Shown: positions 24,736 to 33,126, counted from the first letter of the stretch. The stretch is 64,000 nucleotides of DNA from Streptomyces sp. NBC_01717 (GCF_036248255.1 NZ_CP109178.1:6386001-6450000), one strand, 5' to 3'. Program-made: numbers and translations. Notes: generated by a model not told the origin, from the letters alone.

Positions 24736-25981
24736 AGCGACGAACAACCCGCGGCAGATCAGGAGCAAGGAGTGCGGCTGCAAGCTGTGCATCGAGGAGT
24801 ACCCGCCGGGCCAGCACGGCGAGCGGAAGGCGCGCCGAGACTGCCTCGGTCGCTGGCAGGCCCGGTACCGGGACGCTGACGGCAGGCAGTGCGGACCCCG
24901 CTTCGACACGTACAAGGAAGCGGTCACGCACCTCAACAAGGTCAAGGCTGCGCTCGACGCCGGCACCTACCAGGACCCGAAGCGTGGGGCCATTACGGTC
25001 GACCAGTGGTACGAGGTCTGGTGGCCTACGGTGAACATCAAGTCCGTGACCACCCGCAACAGGAAACTATCGGCCTGGACGGTCCATGTTCAGCCGAAGT
25101 GGGGCAAGCGCAAGCTGAGTTCCATTACCTGGATCCAGGTGCAGGACTGGATCACGAACGAGGTAAAGGGCAGGGCGACACAGCTAAAGGTCCTGGAGCT
25201 GTTCCGGCACATGATGGTTGCCGCGCTTCGGGACCGACGAATTCAGGTGAACCCGACTGCCGACATTCAAGTCACCGCGGCAGTGAGTAAGCACCCGGAC
25301 GAGATGATCCCGCCCACCCGCGAGCAGTGCGCATTGATCCGGCAGCACCTGAACGAGTACTACCAGCCGTTGATTGTGTTCGCGGAGGAGACCGGTACCC
25401 GGTGGGGAGAGTTCACCGGCCTCCGGGCTGCCAACGTTGACCTCGGCAGCGCCACGATGAAGGTGAAGGAAGTTCTCATCGATGACCGGGGGAAGGTCTA
25501 CCGGAAGGCGGCACCCAAGTCGAAGGCCGGTTTCCGCACGGTGCCGCTGACGCCGGCCGCTGTCGAAGCGGTGCAGACCATGATGGAGATGTGGGATCCA
25601 GCGACGACGGAGTCCCCGATCGGGGACGGGCGGAACCTGCATGAGGAGGAGCTCGTCTTTCGGGGCCCGCGCGGGGGAGCGCTCACTCGGCCGAACTTCC
25701 GGCGCAGCTGGATCCCTGCGATTCAGGCCGCTGGCCTGGCCCGTCTGGTCACGAACCCGGAGACGGGCCGCAACGAGTGGTGGCCGAAGGTGCACGACCT
25801 GCGGCATACATTCGCGACGCGACTGAAAGACGCGGGCGTTCCGGAGAAGGATGTTCAGGTCGTGATGGGCCATGAGCGGGGCGGCCGGGTGACGTGGCTG
25901 TACCAGCATGCGGGTGCCGAGCTGGTCGAGGAGGTCCGTGCGGCGCTGGTCGCGGGCCGTGCGCTCCGGGCTGTCGGATGA
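24725..25981 (+). CDS. int: Prophage tyrosine integrase
   Basis: 418 aa from GTG 24725. An N-terminal arm-binding part has a CGCKLC knuckle, then a SAM-like core-binding domain (about 90-190). The catalytic domain has Arg about 226 (TGTRWGEFTGL), HDLRH about 357-361, His about 383 (MGHERGG) and Tyr about 393 (WLYQH). Would recombine attP with the 3' end of a tRNA gene. The gene ends 160 bp before the att copy at 26140, with repeated arm-like sequences between. Confidence 0.95.
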   Translation: MARRATNNPRQIRSKECGCKLCIEEYPPGQHGERKARRDCLGRWQARYRDADGRQCGPRFDTYKEAVTHLNKVKAALDAGTYQDPKRGAITVDQWYEVWWPTVNIKSVTTRNRKLSAWTVHVQPKWGKRKLSSITWIQVQDWITNEVKGRATQLKVLELFRHMMVAALRDRRIQVNPTADIQVTAAVSKHPDEMIPPTREQCALIRQHLNEYYQPLIVFAEETGTRWGEFTGLRAANVDLGSATMKVKEVLIDDRGKVYRKAAPKSKAGFRTVPLTPAAVEAVQTMMEMWDPATTESPIGDGRNLHEEELVFRGPRGGALTRPNFRRSWIPAIQAAGLARLVTNPETGRNEWWPKVHDLRHTFATRLKDAGVPEKDVQVVMGHERGGRVTWLYQHAGAELVEEVRAALVAGRALRAVG

Positions 25982-26043
25982 GGCTCGGGGCCACATGCGG
26001 CCACTCTGGGGCCACAAAACCCCCTCACCGGTCCGCGCGTCGG

Positions 26044-26117
26044 CTCATCGAGACTCACTCCGGGGCGGGAGTGACCCTCACACCCCAACTCACCGGGCCT
26101 CACCGAGACTCACTGAG
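26044..26117. repeat. Arm-type repeats between the prophage integrase and att
   Basis: CTCATCGAGACTCACT (26044-26059), CTCACCG (26089) and CTCACCGAGACTCACTGAG (26099-26117) are direct repeats of one motif. They are candidate integrase arm-binding sites. The 15-bp core also occurs inverted at 23771-23785. Confidence 0.55.
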
Positions 26118-26139
26118 CCTCGAAAGACGGACGCGATAT

Positions 26140-26182
26140 CTTACAAAGCAGATGTCGGCGGTTCGAAACCGTCCGCGCCCAC
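26140..26182 (+). repeat. att copy: 3' end of a tRNA gene, probably tRNA-Val(UAC)
   Basis: 43 bases identical to 47287-47329. The sequence reads as an anticodon loop CTTACAA, the 3' strand AGCAG of the anticodon stem, then a T-arm with TTCGAAA and a CGCGCCC acceptor strand, followed here by ACCA. The TAC at the anticodon position suggests valine. No 5' half is present, so it is not a functional tRNA gene. It sits between two integrase genes, serving both elements. Confidence 0.88.
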
Positions 26183-26188
26183 CAGTAC

Positions 26189-26222
26189 AAAGGCCCCCAA
26201 CCGATCACGGTTGGGGGCCTTT
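26189..26222. terminator. 14-bp stem terminator beside the tRNA 3' end
   Basis: AAAGGCCCCCAACC (26189-26202) pairs perfectly with 26209-26222 around a 6-nt loop; the 3' side ends CCTTT. It can terminate transcription in both directions, from the AICE integrase side and the tRNA side. Confidence 0.8.
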
Positions 26223-26241
26223 GACATCTACTTTTGACATC
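26222..26241. promoter_or_regulatory. Paired TGACATC arm sites, left end of AICE
   Basis: TGACATC at 26222-26228 and 26235-26241, 13 bp start to start; the second is followed by AACG. The right end has the same pair with the same spacing (47180 and 47193). Candidate integrase arm-binding sites. Confidence 0.6.
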
Positions 26242-26252
26242 AACGGGGGCGG

Positions 26253-27407
26253 TCACTCACGGCCGGGACGCCGCTTCAGCATGCGGTCCAGGTGGCTCAC
26301 TGCCTCGCGCTGGGTGTCCTGGACGACGTGGGCGTAGACGTTCATCGTGACGGCGATCTGGCTGTGCCCGAGGATCTCCATCACGACGCGGGGAGCCACC
26401 CCGGCAGCGGTCAGCAGGGTCGCGCAGCCGTGGCGGGCGTCGTGTAGCCGGATCACGCGGAGCCCGGCGGTCCCGGCGACCCTGGTGAACGAGCGGTACA
26501 GGTTGCGCGGCTCGATCGGCCGGCCGGTACGAGTGGTGAAGACGTAGCCGGTCTCCTTCCACTGGCCACCGGCAGCGTTGCGCATGGCTGTCTGCCGCAT
26601 CCTTTGCCAGCGCAGGGGAGCGAGGCAGATGGCGGGCAGGGGGAGTGTCTGCTTCCTGCGTCGTCCCTTGGGATCGTCTTCGTACGCCTCACCACGGACA
26701 CGCTGGCGTTGGGTACGGACGCGGATCTCTCGCTTGTCGAGGTCGAGGTTTTCCCAGCGGAGCCCCACGACCTCACCACGGCGGAAGCCGAGCGCGATGG
26801 CGAGCATGAAGGCCGCGTACAGCGGGTCCTTTCGGGCAGAGTCGAGGAACGTCAGCGTCTCGTCCAGTGACCAGGGCGACAGCTCCCGAGCCTCGGCCGA
26901 GGGCGGTTCGACGAGGGTCGCCACATTCCGCAAGACGAGCTCTTCCCGGCAGGCAGCGGTCAGAGCGGTGCGCAGCACCCGGTGCGATTCCTTCGCGGTT
27001 GCCGCGGTGGTCTGCTGCTCCAGGCGGACGAGGAAGCGTCGGACATCGGCAACGCTCAGTGATTCGAGGCGCTTAGACCCGAGCATGGGCACCAGGTAGA
27101 GCCGGACGTGAGTCTCGTACTTCGCGTACGTCGTGCGCTTGCGGCGCGGTTTGATGATGTTGTCGAGCCAGTAGGGCAGCCACTCGGAGAGCCGGGCCGA
27201 ACGGGTGGGCACGGGGACGCCTTGGTCGACCTTGTCGAGCAGTTCGCGGCGCTTGGCGTCGCACTCTGCCCAGGTCTTGCCGTAGGCGAACTTCCGGGCG
27301 CGGGTGCCGTCCGGCTGGAGGACGTAGACCGCGGCTTGATACCGGCCGTCCTTGCGCTTGGTAATGGTGCCCGCACCATTCGGGTTGCGCTTGCGCTGGG
27401 ATGGCAT
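26253..27407 (-). CDS. int: AICE tyrosine integrase
   Basis: 384 aa from ATG 27407, which overlaps the Xis stop (TGATG); the longer open frame is shadow of xis and rep. An AP2-like arm-binding N-terminus (GTITKRKDGRYQAAVYVLQP) and a SAM-like domain precede the catalytic domain with Arg about 210 (GFRRGEVVGL), HDARH about 322-326, His about 348 (ILGHSQ) and Tyr about 358 (NVYAH). Integrates the element at the tRNA 3' end. Confidence 0.96.
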   Translation of the reverse strand: MPSQRKRNPNGAGTITKRKDGRYQAAVYVLQPDGTRARKFAYGKTWAECDAKRRELLDKVDQGVPVPTRSARLSEWLPYWLDNIIKPRRKRTTYAKYETHVRLYLVPMLGSKRLESLSVADVRRFLVRLEQQTTAATAKESHRVLRTALTAACREELVLRNVATLVEPPSAEARELSPWSLDETLTFLDSARKDPLYAAFMLAIALGFRRGEVVGLRWENLDLDKREIRVRTQRQRVRGEAYEDDPKGRRRKQTLPLPAICLAPLRWQRMRQTAMRNAAGGQWKETGYVFTTRTGRPIEPRNLYRSFTRVAGTAGLRVIRLHDARHGCATLLTAAGVAPRVVMEILGHSQIAVTMNVYAHVVQDTQREAVSHLDRMLKRRPGRE

Positions 27408-27595
27408 CAGGCCGCTTCCTCGATCTCGTGGACGATGAAGTCCCGCACGGCGTCTGCGGGGATGCGCCGGGACCGGCCGATGGTGATCGAAGTCAGTCGG
27501 CGCGAGCGGATCAGGTCGTAGACCGTGGAGCGTCCGAGCTTGAGCCGCGCCATGACCTCGGGCACGGTCAGCAGTTCGGCGGTGGCGGTGGTCAT
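27407..27595 (-). CDS. xis: AICE excisionase (MerR-type HTH)
   Basis: 62 aa from ATG 27595 (overlaps the Rep stop). LLTVPEVMARLKLGRSTVYD is a winged HTH with RSRRLTSITIGRSRRIPADA as the wing. Small basic directionality factor encoded between rep and int, as in pSAM2. Coupling to rep links excision to replication. Confidence 0.9.
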   Translation of the reverse strand: MTTATAELLTVPEVMARLKLGRSTVYDLIRSRRLTSITIGRSRRIPADAVRDFIVHEIEEAA

Positions 27596-28935
27596 GCTGC
27601 GGCTCCTTCCGGGTCGGGTGTGATGGAGGCGGCGAGCCATTCCTCGCCGCGGGTGAGGCCGGTTCCGGCGAAGCTCCAGTGGGCGAGGACGAGGGTGGTC
27701 TCGTCACTGTCCGGGTCGGCCGGCACGGGGGTTTCGTCACCGCGGGCGATGACGGCTTGGAGGCGTCGCCATTCGGCGCGGGCGGCGCGAAGGGCGCCGA
27801 GGGTGGTGGAGTAGCGGCGGGTCTTGGTGGAGAAGTGGCCGCGGAAGCCGAGCATGTGGGCCCACGCGCGGAGTCGGAGCTCTGCGAGGTCTGTGCGTGC
27901 GCCGAGGGTCCAGGCGGTGCGGATCATCTGGCGGGCGTGGTCGGTGAGGGGCATGCGGGCGAGTTCGGCGAGGAACTTGATGGGGCGGTCGAGGGTGCCG
28001 GTCGCGGTCTCTGCTCCTTTGGTGGCGTACTTGGCGATGTAGGCCGCGACGGCCCGTTCGGTGAGTTCGGTGCCGCCGTCGAAGTCGGCTGTGCGGATGG
28101 GGCGGATGTCGAGTTGCCGGCCGAAGGTGAAGGTGTGGGCGCGGCCGTCGATGACGGGGCCGGGCACGTCGGCAGCGGTGACGGCGGCGCGGATGGCGTC
28201 GGCGAGGAGGTCGGAGGTGGCCCAGGCCGGGGGTGGGGTGTCGCCGCCGTCGGGGCCGTCGAGCCGGATCACGGCGTGGAAGTGGATGGCGCCGCGGCGC
28301 TGGTACTCGGCGACCTTGGCGAAGGAGACGCGGGCGTGGTCGGCGAAGGCGCGTTGGGAGAGCCCGGCGCGCTTGGCAACTTCACGGCGCAGGTAGATGG
28401 AGAAGCGGGACCAGATCTTCGAGGCGTGCGCGTTCCACAGCACGGCTGCTTCGTAGTCGTAGGCGGTAGGAGCGAGCGGGGTGCCTAACTGCGGTGCGTC
28501 GTCGGGGTGCTGGGTGCCGCAGCGGCAGCGGCCGGAGGCGGGTTGGTTGTGGACGGGGCCGAAGCTGGGGGCGGTGAAGGTGGCGAACACGCGGGGGTGG
28601 GTGGCAACTTGTTCGGGGGTGCCTTTGCCGCCGCGGAGTCCGGCGGTGATGAGTTGGTAGGTGTCGCGTCGGTAGGTCTCTGCACAGGCCGCACAGCGGG
28701 TGGCGCGGCGGTTGTTGCAGCGGACCAGGAGGTTCCCGGCGGGCAGATCCGAGGAGTGGAGCTCGCCGAGGATTTCGCCGGTGGCGGGGTGGATGTCGGT
28801 GCGCTGTCCGTCGAGGCGGATGGGGGTGGTGCAGCCGCCGAGGCCACGCAGTTGGCGCATGAGGCCGGGCATGGTCCCCAGGCTGGCGAGGAACGCGAGG
28901 TCGCCCACCGGGGGCGGTGCGGTCGTCGTGGTCAC
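27592..28935 (-). CDS. RepSA-like rolling-circle replication initiator
   Basis: 447 aa, GTG start. Rolling-circle initiator features: an early Cys-rich knuckle (LLVRCNNRRATRCAACAETY), the HUH motif GAIHFHAVIRLD about residue 220, and a putative nicking Tyr in VAAYIAKYATKG. Nicks the double-strand origin so the excised circle can replicate before transfer. Position and family fit AICE Rep proteins of the RepSA type. Confidence 0.88.
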   Translation of the reverse strand: MTTTTAPPPVGDLAFLASLGTMPGLMRQLRGLGGCTTPIRLDGQRTDIHPATGEILGELHSSDLPAGNLLVRCNNRRATRCAACAETYRRDTYQLITAGLRGGKGTPEQVATHPRVFATFTAPSFGPVHNQPASGRCRCGTQHPDDAPQLGTPLAPTAYDYEAAVLWNAHASKIWSRFSIYLRREVAKRAGLSQRAFADHARVSFAKVAEYQRRGAIHFHAVIRLDGPDGGDTPPPAWATSDLLADAIRAAVTAADVPGPVIDGRAHTFTFGRQLDIRPIRTADFDGGTELTERAVAAYIAKYATKGAETATGTLDRPIKFLAELARMPLTDHARQMIRTAWTLGARTDLAELRLRAWAHMLGFRGHFSTKTRRYSTTLGALRAARAEWRRLQAVIARGDETPVPADPDSDETTLVLAHWSFAGTGLTRGEEWLAASITPDPEGAAA

Positions 28936-29009
28936 TTTGGAGTCCTCCTCTCAAAGGGCAGAGGCCGGGACGCCGGGCCCGAAGGCTGGGCGGTGTCCCG
29001 GCGGCGGGG

Positions 29010-29222
29010 TCAGCGGTGGGTGAAGGCGGCGGTGGCTGCGGTGTCGAGGAGGGTGCGCAGGGGCGGGGTGGTGCCGGTGCCGGTGCCGTGGCAGGTGCGG
29101 CAGTGGGCGGTGATGGTGCGCCGGTTGCCGTTGCGGTCGCGGCCCCCGAGGGTGATGGCCACGGAGGCGAAGCCGTCACAGGCCGGGCAGATGCGGGCCG
29201 GGACATGGCTGTGCTGGGGCAT
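29010..29222 (-). CDS. Small zinc-knuckle protein of the AICE
   Basis: 70 aa. ICPACDGFASVAITLGG and CRTCHGTGTG form two CxxC halves, the second DnaJ-like (CxxCxGxG). Sits between rep and the Spd genes. Such small zinc proteins are common in AICEs; role unknown. Confidence 0.7.
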   Translation of the reverse strand: MPQHSHVPARICPACDGFASVAITLGGRDRNGNRRTITAHCRTCHGTGTGTTPPLRTLLDTAATAAFTHR

Positions 29223-29311
29223 GATGTTGCTTCCTTCCGGTTGTTGGATCGGTGAGGGATGGGCTCTCCGGGCGGCGGAGACTTGGCGGTTGAGGCCGCC
29301 TGGAGGGCCCG

Positions 29312-29647
29312 TTAACGCTGGCGGGGCGGGTTGTTGAGCAGGGAGCGCAGGACGACCGCGCAGACGGCGACCGACGCGCCCGTGATGGCGACGGCCAGCA
29401 GCATCGAGACCAGGACCGCGCCGACGACGAGTACGACGGCAGCGCCACCGCCGACTACCGCGAGAACACCGGCCGGGGACAGCCGTACCGTTGGCCCGGA
29501 AGCGGCCGGAGCGACGGGCGCCGGGATGGTGTGCTGGCAGGCGCAGGCCGCGGTGGGGTGCTGCTCGACCGGAGCCGGGGCGGTGGTGATGAGCGGGGTC
29601 ACGATGCCGGTGGGCAGCGGGTTGACCGGGATGCGGGGGCGGATCAT
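29312..29647 (-). CDS. SpdD-like membrane protein
   Basis: 111 aa. A Pro/Thr-rich N-terminus with CACQH, then one or two hydrophobic helices (VLAVVGGGAAVVLVVGAVLV, SMLLAVAITGASVAVCAVVL) and a basic end. Resembles SpdD-type spread proteins that help plasmids cross mycelial septa. Operon context supports this. Confidence 0.72.
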   Translation of the reverse strand: MIRPRIPVNPLPTGIVTPLITTAPAPVEQHPTAACACQHTIPAPVAPAASGPTVRLSPAGVLAVVGGGAAVVLVVGAVLVSMLLAVAITGASVAVCAVVLRSLLNNPPRQR

Positions 29648-29670
29648 GGTGTGTTCTCCCTTCGGGCGGG

Positions 29671-29826
29671 TTACTTGACGGCGGTGTCGATGACGGGGGC
29701 CAGGAGGCTGTCGGCGAGGAGGTAGCCGCCGAGGAGGAGCACGGCGACGAGCCAGGCCGGGGGACGGAAGAGCTTGATGCCGAGCCAGCCGACGACGATC
29801 AGGGCGAGCCAGAGAGGGACGTCCAT
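29671..29826 (-). CDS. 51-aa SpdA-like membrane peptide
   Basis: ATG 29826 to TAA 29671. MDVPLWLALIVVGWLGIKLF and AWLVAVLLLGGYLLADSLLA form two membrane helices. Sits between SpdD-like and a basic Cys-containing protein in the spread cluster. Size and context point to a spread protein. Confidence 0.7.
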   Translation of the reverse strand: MDVPLWLALIVVGWLGIKLFRPPAWLVAVLLLGGYLLADSLLAPVIDTAVK

Positions 29827-29844
29827 GGGGGGCGGTCCTTTCGG

Positions 29845-30036
29845 TCAGTGGGTGCGGCAGCGGTGGGTGCGGGCGGCGAGCTGGGCGGCGGACTGGCTGG
29901 AGTAGTCGGCGGACCAGCCGCAGTTGTCGTTGCCGCAGGCGGTGGCGTGTTTGGTGCGGCCGTTGCGGTCGCGGTGGGTGCCGATCTGCACCGGGCCGAT
30001 CCGCATCACGGAGTGGAAGAAGTCACGGGCAGCCAT
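29845..30036 (-). CDS. Small AICE transfer-cluster protein
   Basis: 63 aa from ATG 30036, with AGGAGG 7 nt upstream; a GTG 3 bp earlier is possible. Contains IGTHRDRNGRTKHATACGND and CGWSADYSSQSAAQLAARTH with Cys/His residues that could bind zinc. Common in AICE spread clusters; role unknown. Confidence 0.68.
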   Translation of the reverse strand: MAARDFFHSVMRIGPVQIGTHRDRNGRTKHATACGNDNCGWSADYSSQSAAQLAARTHRCRTH

Positions 30037-30050
30037 CACGGGCCTCCTTG

Positions 30051-30728
30051 TCAGGCGAGGTGCGTAGCGAGCTGGGCGGCCATCGGGCCGGGCAGGCCGA
30101 GGCGGTCGCGCAGGGTGTCGGCGTCGATCGGGTGGCCGGTCGCGGAGCGGTACGCGTCGGCGAGCTTGCGGGCGTGGTCGACCAGAGCGGGCGGAACGTC
30201 CATGGGCGGCGGAGCGGGCAGCGGGGGGACAGGCTCGGCAGCTTCGACCGCGTCCGGGAGCGGCTCAGGTTCGGGTGTCGGTTCGGGGGCGAATTCGGCC
30301 GGCACGATTGCTGGGGCCGCCGCGGGACCGGGATCCGGGGCGGTGTCCGGCTCAGCGGCGGGGGTGTGGACGAGGAGGGTTCCGCCGAGGAAGGCGAGGG
30401 CGGGCCATCCGGCGACGAGGATGCGGAGCCAGGCGGGGACGTCGGTGAGGTCGAGGAGTCCGGCGGTGGCGATGTTCGCGCCGAGGGATGCGGCCAGTGC
30501 GACGGTGAACCAGGTCCATGCGGCGCGGGTCGGCTCGCCGGTGGTGCGGAGGATGCGCAGGCGCCGCCAGGCCGCGACGAGGAGCAGGTCGACGGAGATG
30601 GGGTAGGCCCAGGCCTTCCAGCCGTCTTGTCCGGCTGCCGCGGCGATGTCGTGCAGGTGGGCGAAGGACAGGGCACCGGCGATCACGGCTTGCACGAGGA
30701 CGGCGTCCGGGCGGATCGAGCGGGTCAT
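30051..30728 (-). CDS. SpdB-like DUF2637 membrane protein
   Basis: 225 aa. Four membrane helices in the first 115 residues with DUF2637 features (WAYPISVDLLLVAAWRRLRI, WFTVALAASLGANIATAGLL). A Pro/Glu-rich linker (TPEPEPLPDAVEAAEPVPPL) leads to a C-terminal helical domain (YRSATGHPIDADTLRDRLGL). SpdB proteins interact with Tra and DNA during spreading. Parallels the prophage gene at 8980. Confidence 0.85.
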   Translation of the reverse strand: MTRSIRPDAVLVQAVIAGALSFAHLHDIAAAAGQDGWKAWAYPISVDLLLVAAWRRLRILRTTGEPTRAAWTWFTVALAASLGANIATAGLLDLTDVPAWLRILVAGWPALAFLGGTLLVHTPAAEPDTAPDPGPAAAPAIVPAEFAPEPTPEPEPLPDAVEAAEPVPPLPAPPPMDVPPALVDHARKLADAYRSATGHPIDADTLRDRLGLPGPMAAQLATHLA

Positions 30729-30807
30729 GTCTTCACCCCCTTCGCTTGGGTGTTGAGGCCGGGGCCGGGCGGGGATCCATGTCCTGCCGCCCGGTCCCGG
30801 CGGGGAT

Positions 30808-30981
30808 CTACTCGGGGGCGTGGCCGGTGCCGAAGCAGGTCAGGCACAGGGCTTCCTGCCGGTCGGCGGAATCGCGCTTCTTGCGGCCTCCGACCTGGAC
30901 GGACTCGGAGACCTGACCGGCCCTCTTGCAGTCCGGACACGGCTTCTCTCGCGCGGTGCGAGTCCGCTTCGCGGCGGGCAT
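30808..30981 (-). CDS. 57-aa double-CxxC zinc protein
   Basis: ATG 30981 to TAG 30808. KPCPDCKRAGQVSESVQVGG and LCLTCFGTGHAPE give two CxxC pairs with DnaJ-like spacing. A longer reading frame on the same strand here is out of frame and arginine-rich. Likely co-transcribed with tra and spdB. Confidence 0.72.
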   Translation of the reverse strand: MPAAKRTRTAREKPCPDCKRAGQVSESVQVGGRKKRDSADRQEALCLTCFGTGHAPE

Positions 30982-31059
30982 GGCGTCCTCCCTTGGGCAT
31001 GGCGGGGGTAGGGACTTGGCGCGAGAGGCGGTCGCGCCGACCGTGGGGTGAGAGGTGGG

Positions 31060-32427
31060 TCAGGTCGTGGCGGGGGTGCTGGCCGGGGCCGGGGCCGGGA
31101 CCTTGACCAGGGACGCGTCCGGCAGGACCGGCCGGAACGCGGCAAGTCCATCGAGTGCCGGCGTGCGGTGCGCGTGCGCATTGCAGGCGGTCACGGCCTG
31201 GCGCAGCGTCGTGAAGGGGGTGCGGATGCGGACCCAGCCCCCGGAGGAGTCACCGGCCACGGCCATGCCGGGGCGTTCGATGGGGACCTGTGTCGTGGCC
31301 AGCACCGCATCGGGGGAGATGTCGCCGAACGCCATCTTGGCGGAGGCTTCATCGTTGACCCGGTGCGAGACGCGGCCGGTCAGCTGGGCCCGGAGCATGG
31401 TGATCCCGTCCCCGAGTTCGGCGCCGAAGCGCTGCCCGCAGATCTCCACGTAGATTCCCGCTGCACGGCCGAGCTGGACGAGGCGGACCAGGGCGGTGAC
31501 GATCCGCTCCCGCCGCTTCTTCTCCGCCGAGGTGGAGAACAGGGCGAGTTCCGCGACCTCATCGACGAGGAGGACGACCGGGACCGGCCGTAGATCATCC
31601 GGGAGCCCCCAGATGTCGGCAGTGATCTCCCCGTCCGGGGTGTCGGCGCTGATGCGCTGTTCGCTGCGGATCACCTGGTATGTGTCGGCCATCCGGGCCA
31701 CGAGTGCTTCCAGCAGATCGGCAGCATCATCGGGGTTGTCGGCCAGGGCAGAGAACCGGCGGGCGAGCGGAGCGAGTTCTACTCCTTCCTTGCAGTCGAT
31801 CCCGACCAGCGCGACATTGAGCGGCGCGAGCTCCTTGACCAACTGCCGCTGGTAGACGGACTTCCCGGACTTGGTCGCGCCGAGGTTCAGGGAGTGCGGG
31901 ACTTCCTGGTAGTCGCGGTAGTGGACTGCTCCGTCCTCCCGGAGCGCGACCGGGACCCGCAGCCCTTCCCGAACTGCCTTGGTGGGCATCTGGACCCGCT
32001 TGAGTACGTCGTATCCGGTCATCCGTAACTCGATGACACCCGACTTGATCTCACGCGAGGTGATGGCCTGCAGGGCGAACGAGTGCCGCAGCCGGTCCGT
32101 GGACGCCGTGAAGTCGAACGCATCCTGACCGGGACGCATCTTCAGCCGCAGCACCAGGCCGGTACGGGTCGGCCGCATCCGCAAGATCCGCGGCGGACGG
32201 GAGTCCGGGGCCGGGCGGTTCGTCATCCTCGCCCACGTCAGCCGCAGCCGGGACGGCGGAACCGTCAGCCCGCACGCATCCATGACCGACGCGTACCGGA
32301 AGGACACCCGCACCATCGCGAAGACGACGCCGAATGTCATCCAGTACCAGGCCGGACGCTTCGACCGCAGAACCAGCACTGCGGCGACCACGAGCACACC
32401 CACGATCACCAGGGCATTTCCCGACAC
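31060..32427 (-). CDS. TraSA-like FtsK/SpoIIIE DNA translocase
   Basis: 455 aa from GTG 32427, 4 bp after the upstream stop; the earlier frame is shadow. Two N-terminal membrane helices (about 5-45), then a RecA-like motor: Walker A GATKSGKS (183-190) and Walker B VVLLVDEVAEL (about 284-294), followed by GLGRAAGIY-like LVQLGRAAGIYVEICGQRFG. Single-protein transfer of double-stranded DNA between hyphae. Probably controlled by the operators at 32890-32933. Confidence 0.93.
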   Translation of the reverse strand: MSGNALVIVGVLVVAAVLVLRSKRPAWYWMTFGVVFAMVRVSFRYASVMDACGLTVPPSRLRLTWARMTNRPAPDSRPPRILRMRPTRTGLVLRLKMRPGQDAFDFTASTDRLRHSFALQAITSREIKSGVIELRMTGYDVLKRVQMPTKAVREGLRVPVALREDGAVHYRDYQEVPHSLNLGATKSGKSVYQRQLVKELAPLNVALVGIDCKEGVELAPLARRFSALADNPDDAADLLEALVARMADTYQVIRSEQRISADTPDGEITADIWGLPDDLRPVPVVLLVDEVAELALFSTSAEKKRRERIVTALVRLVQLGRAAGIYVEICGQRFGAELGDGITMLRAQLTGRVSHRVNDEASAKMAFGDISPDAVLATTQVPIERPGMAVAGDSSGGWVRIRTPFTTLRQAVTACNAHAHRTPALDGLAAFRPVLPDASLVKVPAPAPASTPATT

Positions 32428-32431
32428 GGCA

Positions 32432-32773
32432 TCAGGCCTTGGCGTTGGACGGGGTGACCAGAGCGACGGCGCGGAACGCGATACCGAACCGCTTCTCACC
32501 GTTGAACGTGTTCTCCCAGTCACGAGCCTTGAGACCGACGACCTTGACCGGCATCCCCAGCGTGACGCCGGCCGGGATACCCGTCTCCGGGATCGAGACG
32601 GTGTAGAGGTTTGCCTCACCCTCGTCCGCGATCGTCAGGCCGACCGTCATCATCTTGGCCTTTGTCTCGCGGTCGACCGCGATCTCGCCCGTCTCCTTGT
32701 TGATCACCTTGAGCTTCGGCTCCACCGCGACGAACACAACGGCGCTCGAAAGATCAATCTTGAACGATGACAT
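32432..32773 (-). CDS. Conserved AICE protein preceding Tra
   Basis: 113 aa, beta-rich (SSAVVFVAVEPKLKVINKET, VSIPETGIPAGVTLGMPVKV). First gene of the tra transcript, directly downstream of the operator region. Resembles small conserved proteins found at this position in other AICEs; possibly an OB-fold or Tra accessory, but this is not shown by the sequence. Confidence 0.72.
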   Translation of the reverse strand: MSSFKIDLSSAVVFVAVEPKLKVINKETGEIAVDRETKAKMMTVGLTIADEGEANLYTVSIPETGIPAGVTLGMPVKVVGLKARDWENTFNGEKRFGIAFRAVALVTPSNAKA

Positions 32774-32889
32774 GATGGAAGCTCCCTTGTAGGGGCGGAA
32801 GCGGCGACTTGCTTGGCGGTAGGGCGCCGCTTCCTGCGTTTGAGTTCTTCGAGCCCTGCCGGCAGCAGCCGCGGGGCTTTTCGCTTTCC

Positions 32890-32933
32890 CATCTGGTGCG
32901 CACCAACAGGTTGCATCTGGTGCGCACCAGATG
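32890..32933. promoter_or_regulatory. Twin palindromic operators before the tra operon
   Basis: CATCTGGTGCGCACCAGATG (32914-32933) is a perfect 20-bp palindrome. A second site starts at 32890 with core TGGTGCGCACCA (32894-32905). A degenerate third site lies before the GntR-Nudix gene (35065-35081). The pattern fits operators of the GntR regulator, as KorSA sites do in pSAM2. Confidence 0.75.
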
Positions 32934-33039
32934 TCAAGCGGTTGATGCGGTTGGCCGTCTCAACTCGCTTTGCTGTGACCCTTCTAGAGAAGCGCCTCGC
33001 TCAACTGGCCGGTAGCCAACAGAGGTTCACCGCGATCTC

Positions 33040-33057
33040 GTTAACGTCGGTGTTAAC
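33040..33057. promoter_or_regulatory. Tandem GTTAAC sites upstream of the XRE-TPR gene
   Basis: GTTAAC at 33040-33045 and 33052-33057, 12 bp apart start to start, in the divergent region between the tra operon and the XRE-TPR gene. Each half is itself palindromic. A candidate regulator site. Confidence 0.4.
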
Positions 33058-33126
33058 CCCTGCCGACCTGCGCCGACGTGAGGCATGCTGCTGTGAAGAG
33101 TTGACGGACCAGGTGCAGGGGCGGCG

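Larger units (their letters stand above)
1..26182. mobile_element. Prophage, right part (left end outside window)
   Basis: Seen: HK97-type head genes, TerL/TerS, a replication and recombination block, an immunity region with palindromes, and a tyrosine integrase ending 160 bp before a tRNA 3'-end repeat. Almost all genes read leftward; the XRE-type gene at 23943, the integrase and a moron-like gene read rightward. Tail and lysis genes are absent here and presumably lie to the left. That the repeat at 26140 is the phage attachment site is inferred from its closeness to the integrase; the left att lies outside the window. Confidence 0.9.

Noticed and set aside
26140..26184. Possible complete tRNA gene
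   Set aside because: Only the anticodon loop to the 3' end is present; the DNA to the left does not pair as D-arm or acceptor 5' strand. The same holds for 47287-47329.
30808..30981. DnaJ-type chaperone fragment
   Set aside because: Two CxxC pairs resemble DnaJ zinc repeats, but there is no J domain and the small size fits AICE zinc proteins.
30048..31106. 352-codon rightward frame opposite SpdB and the zinc protein
   Set aside because: Composition Gly/Arg-rich without motifs; the leftward genes have ribosome sites and family matches.
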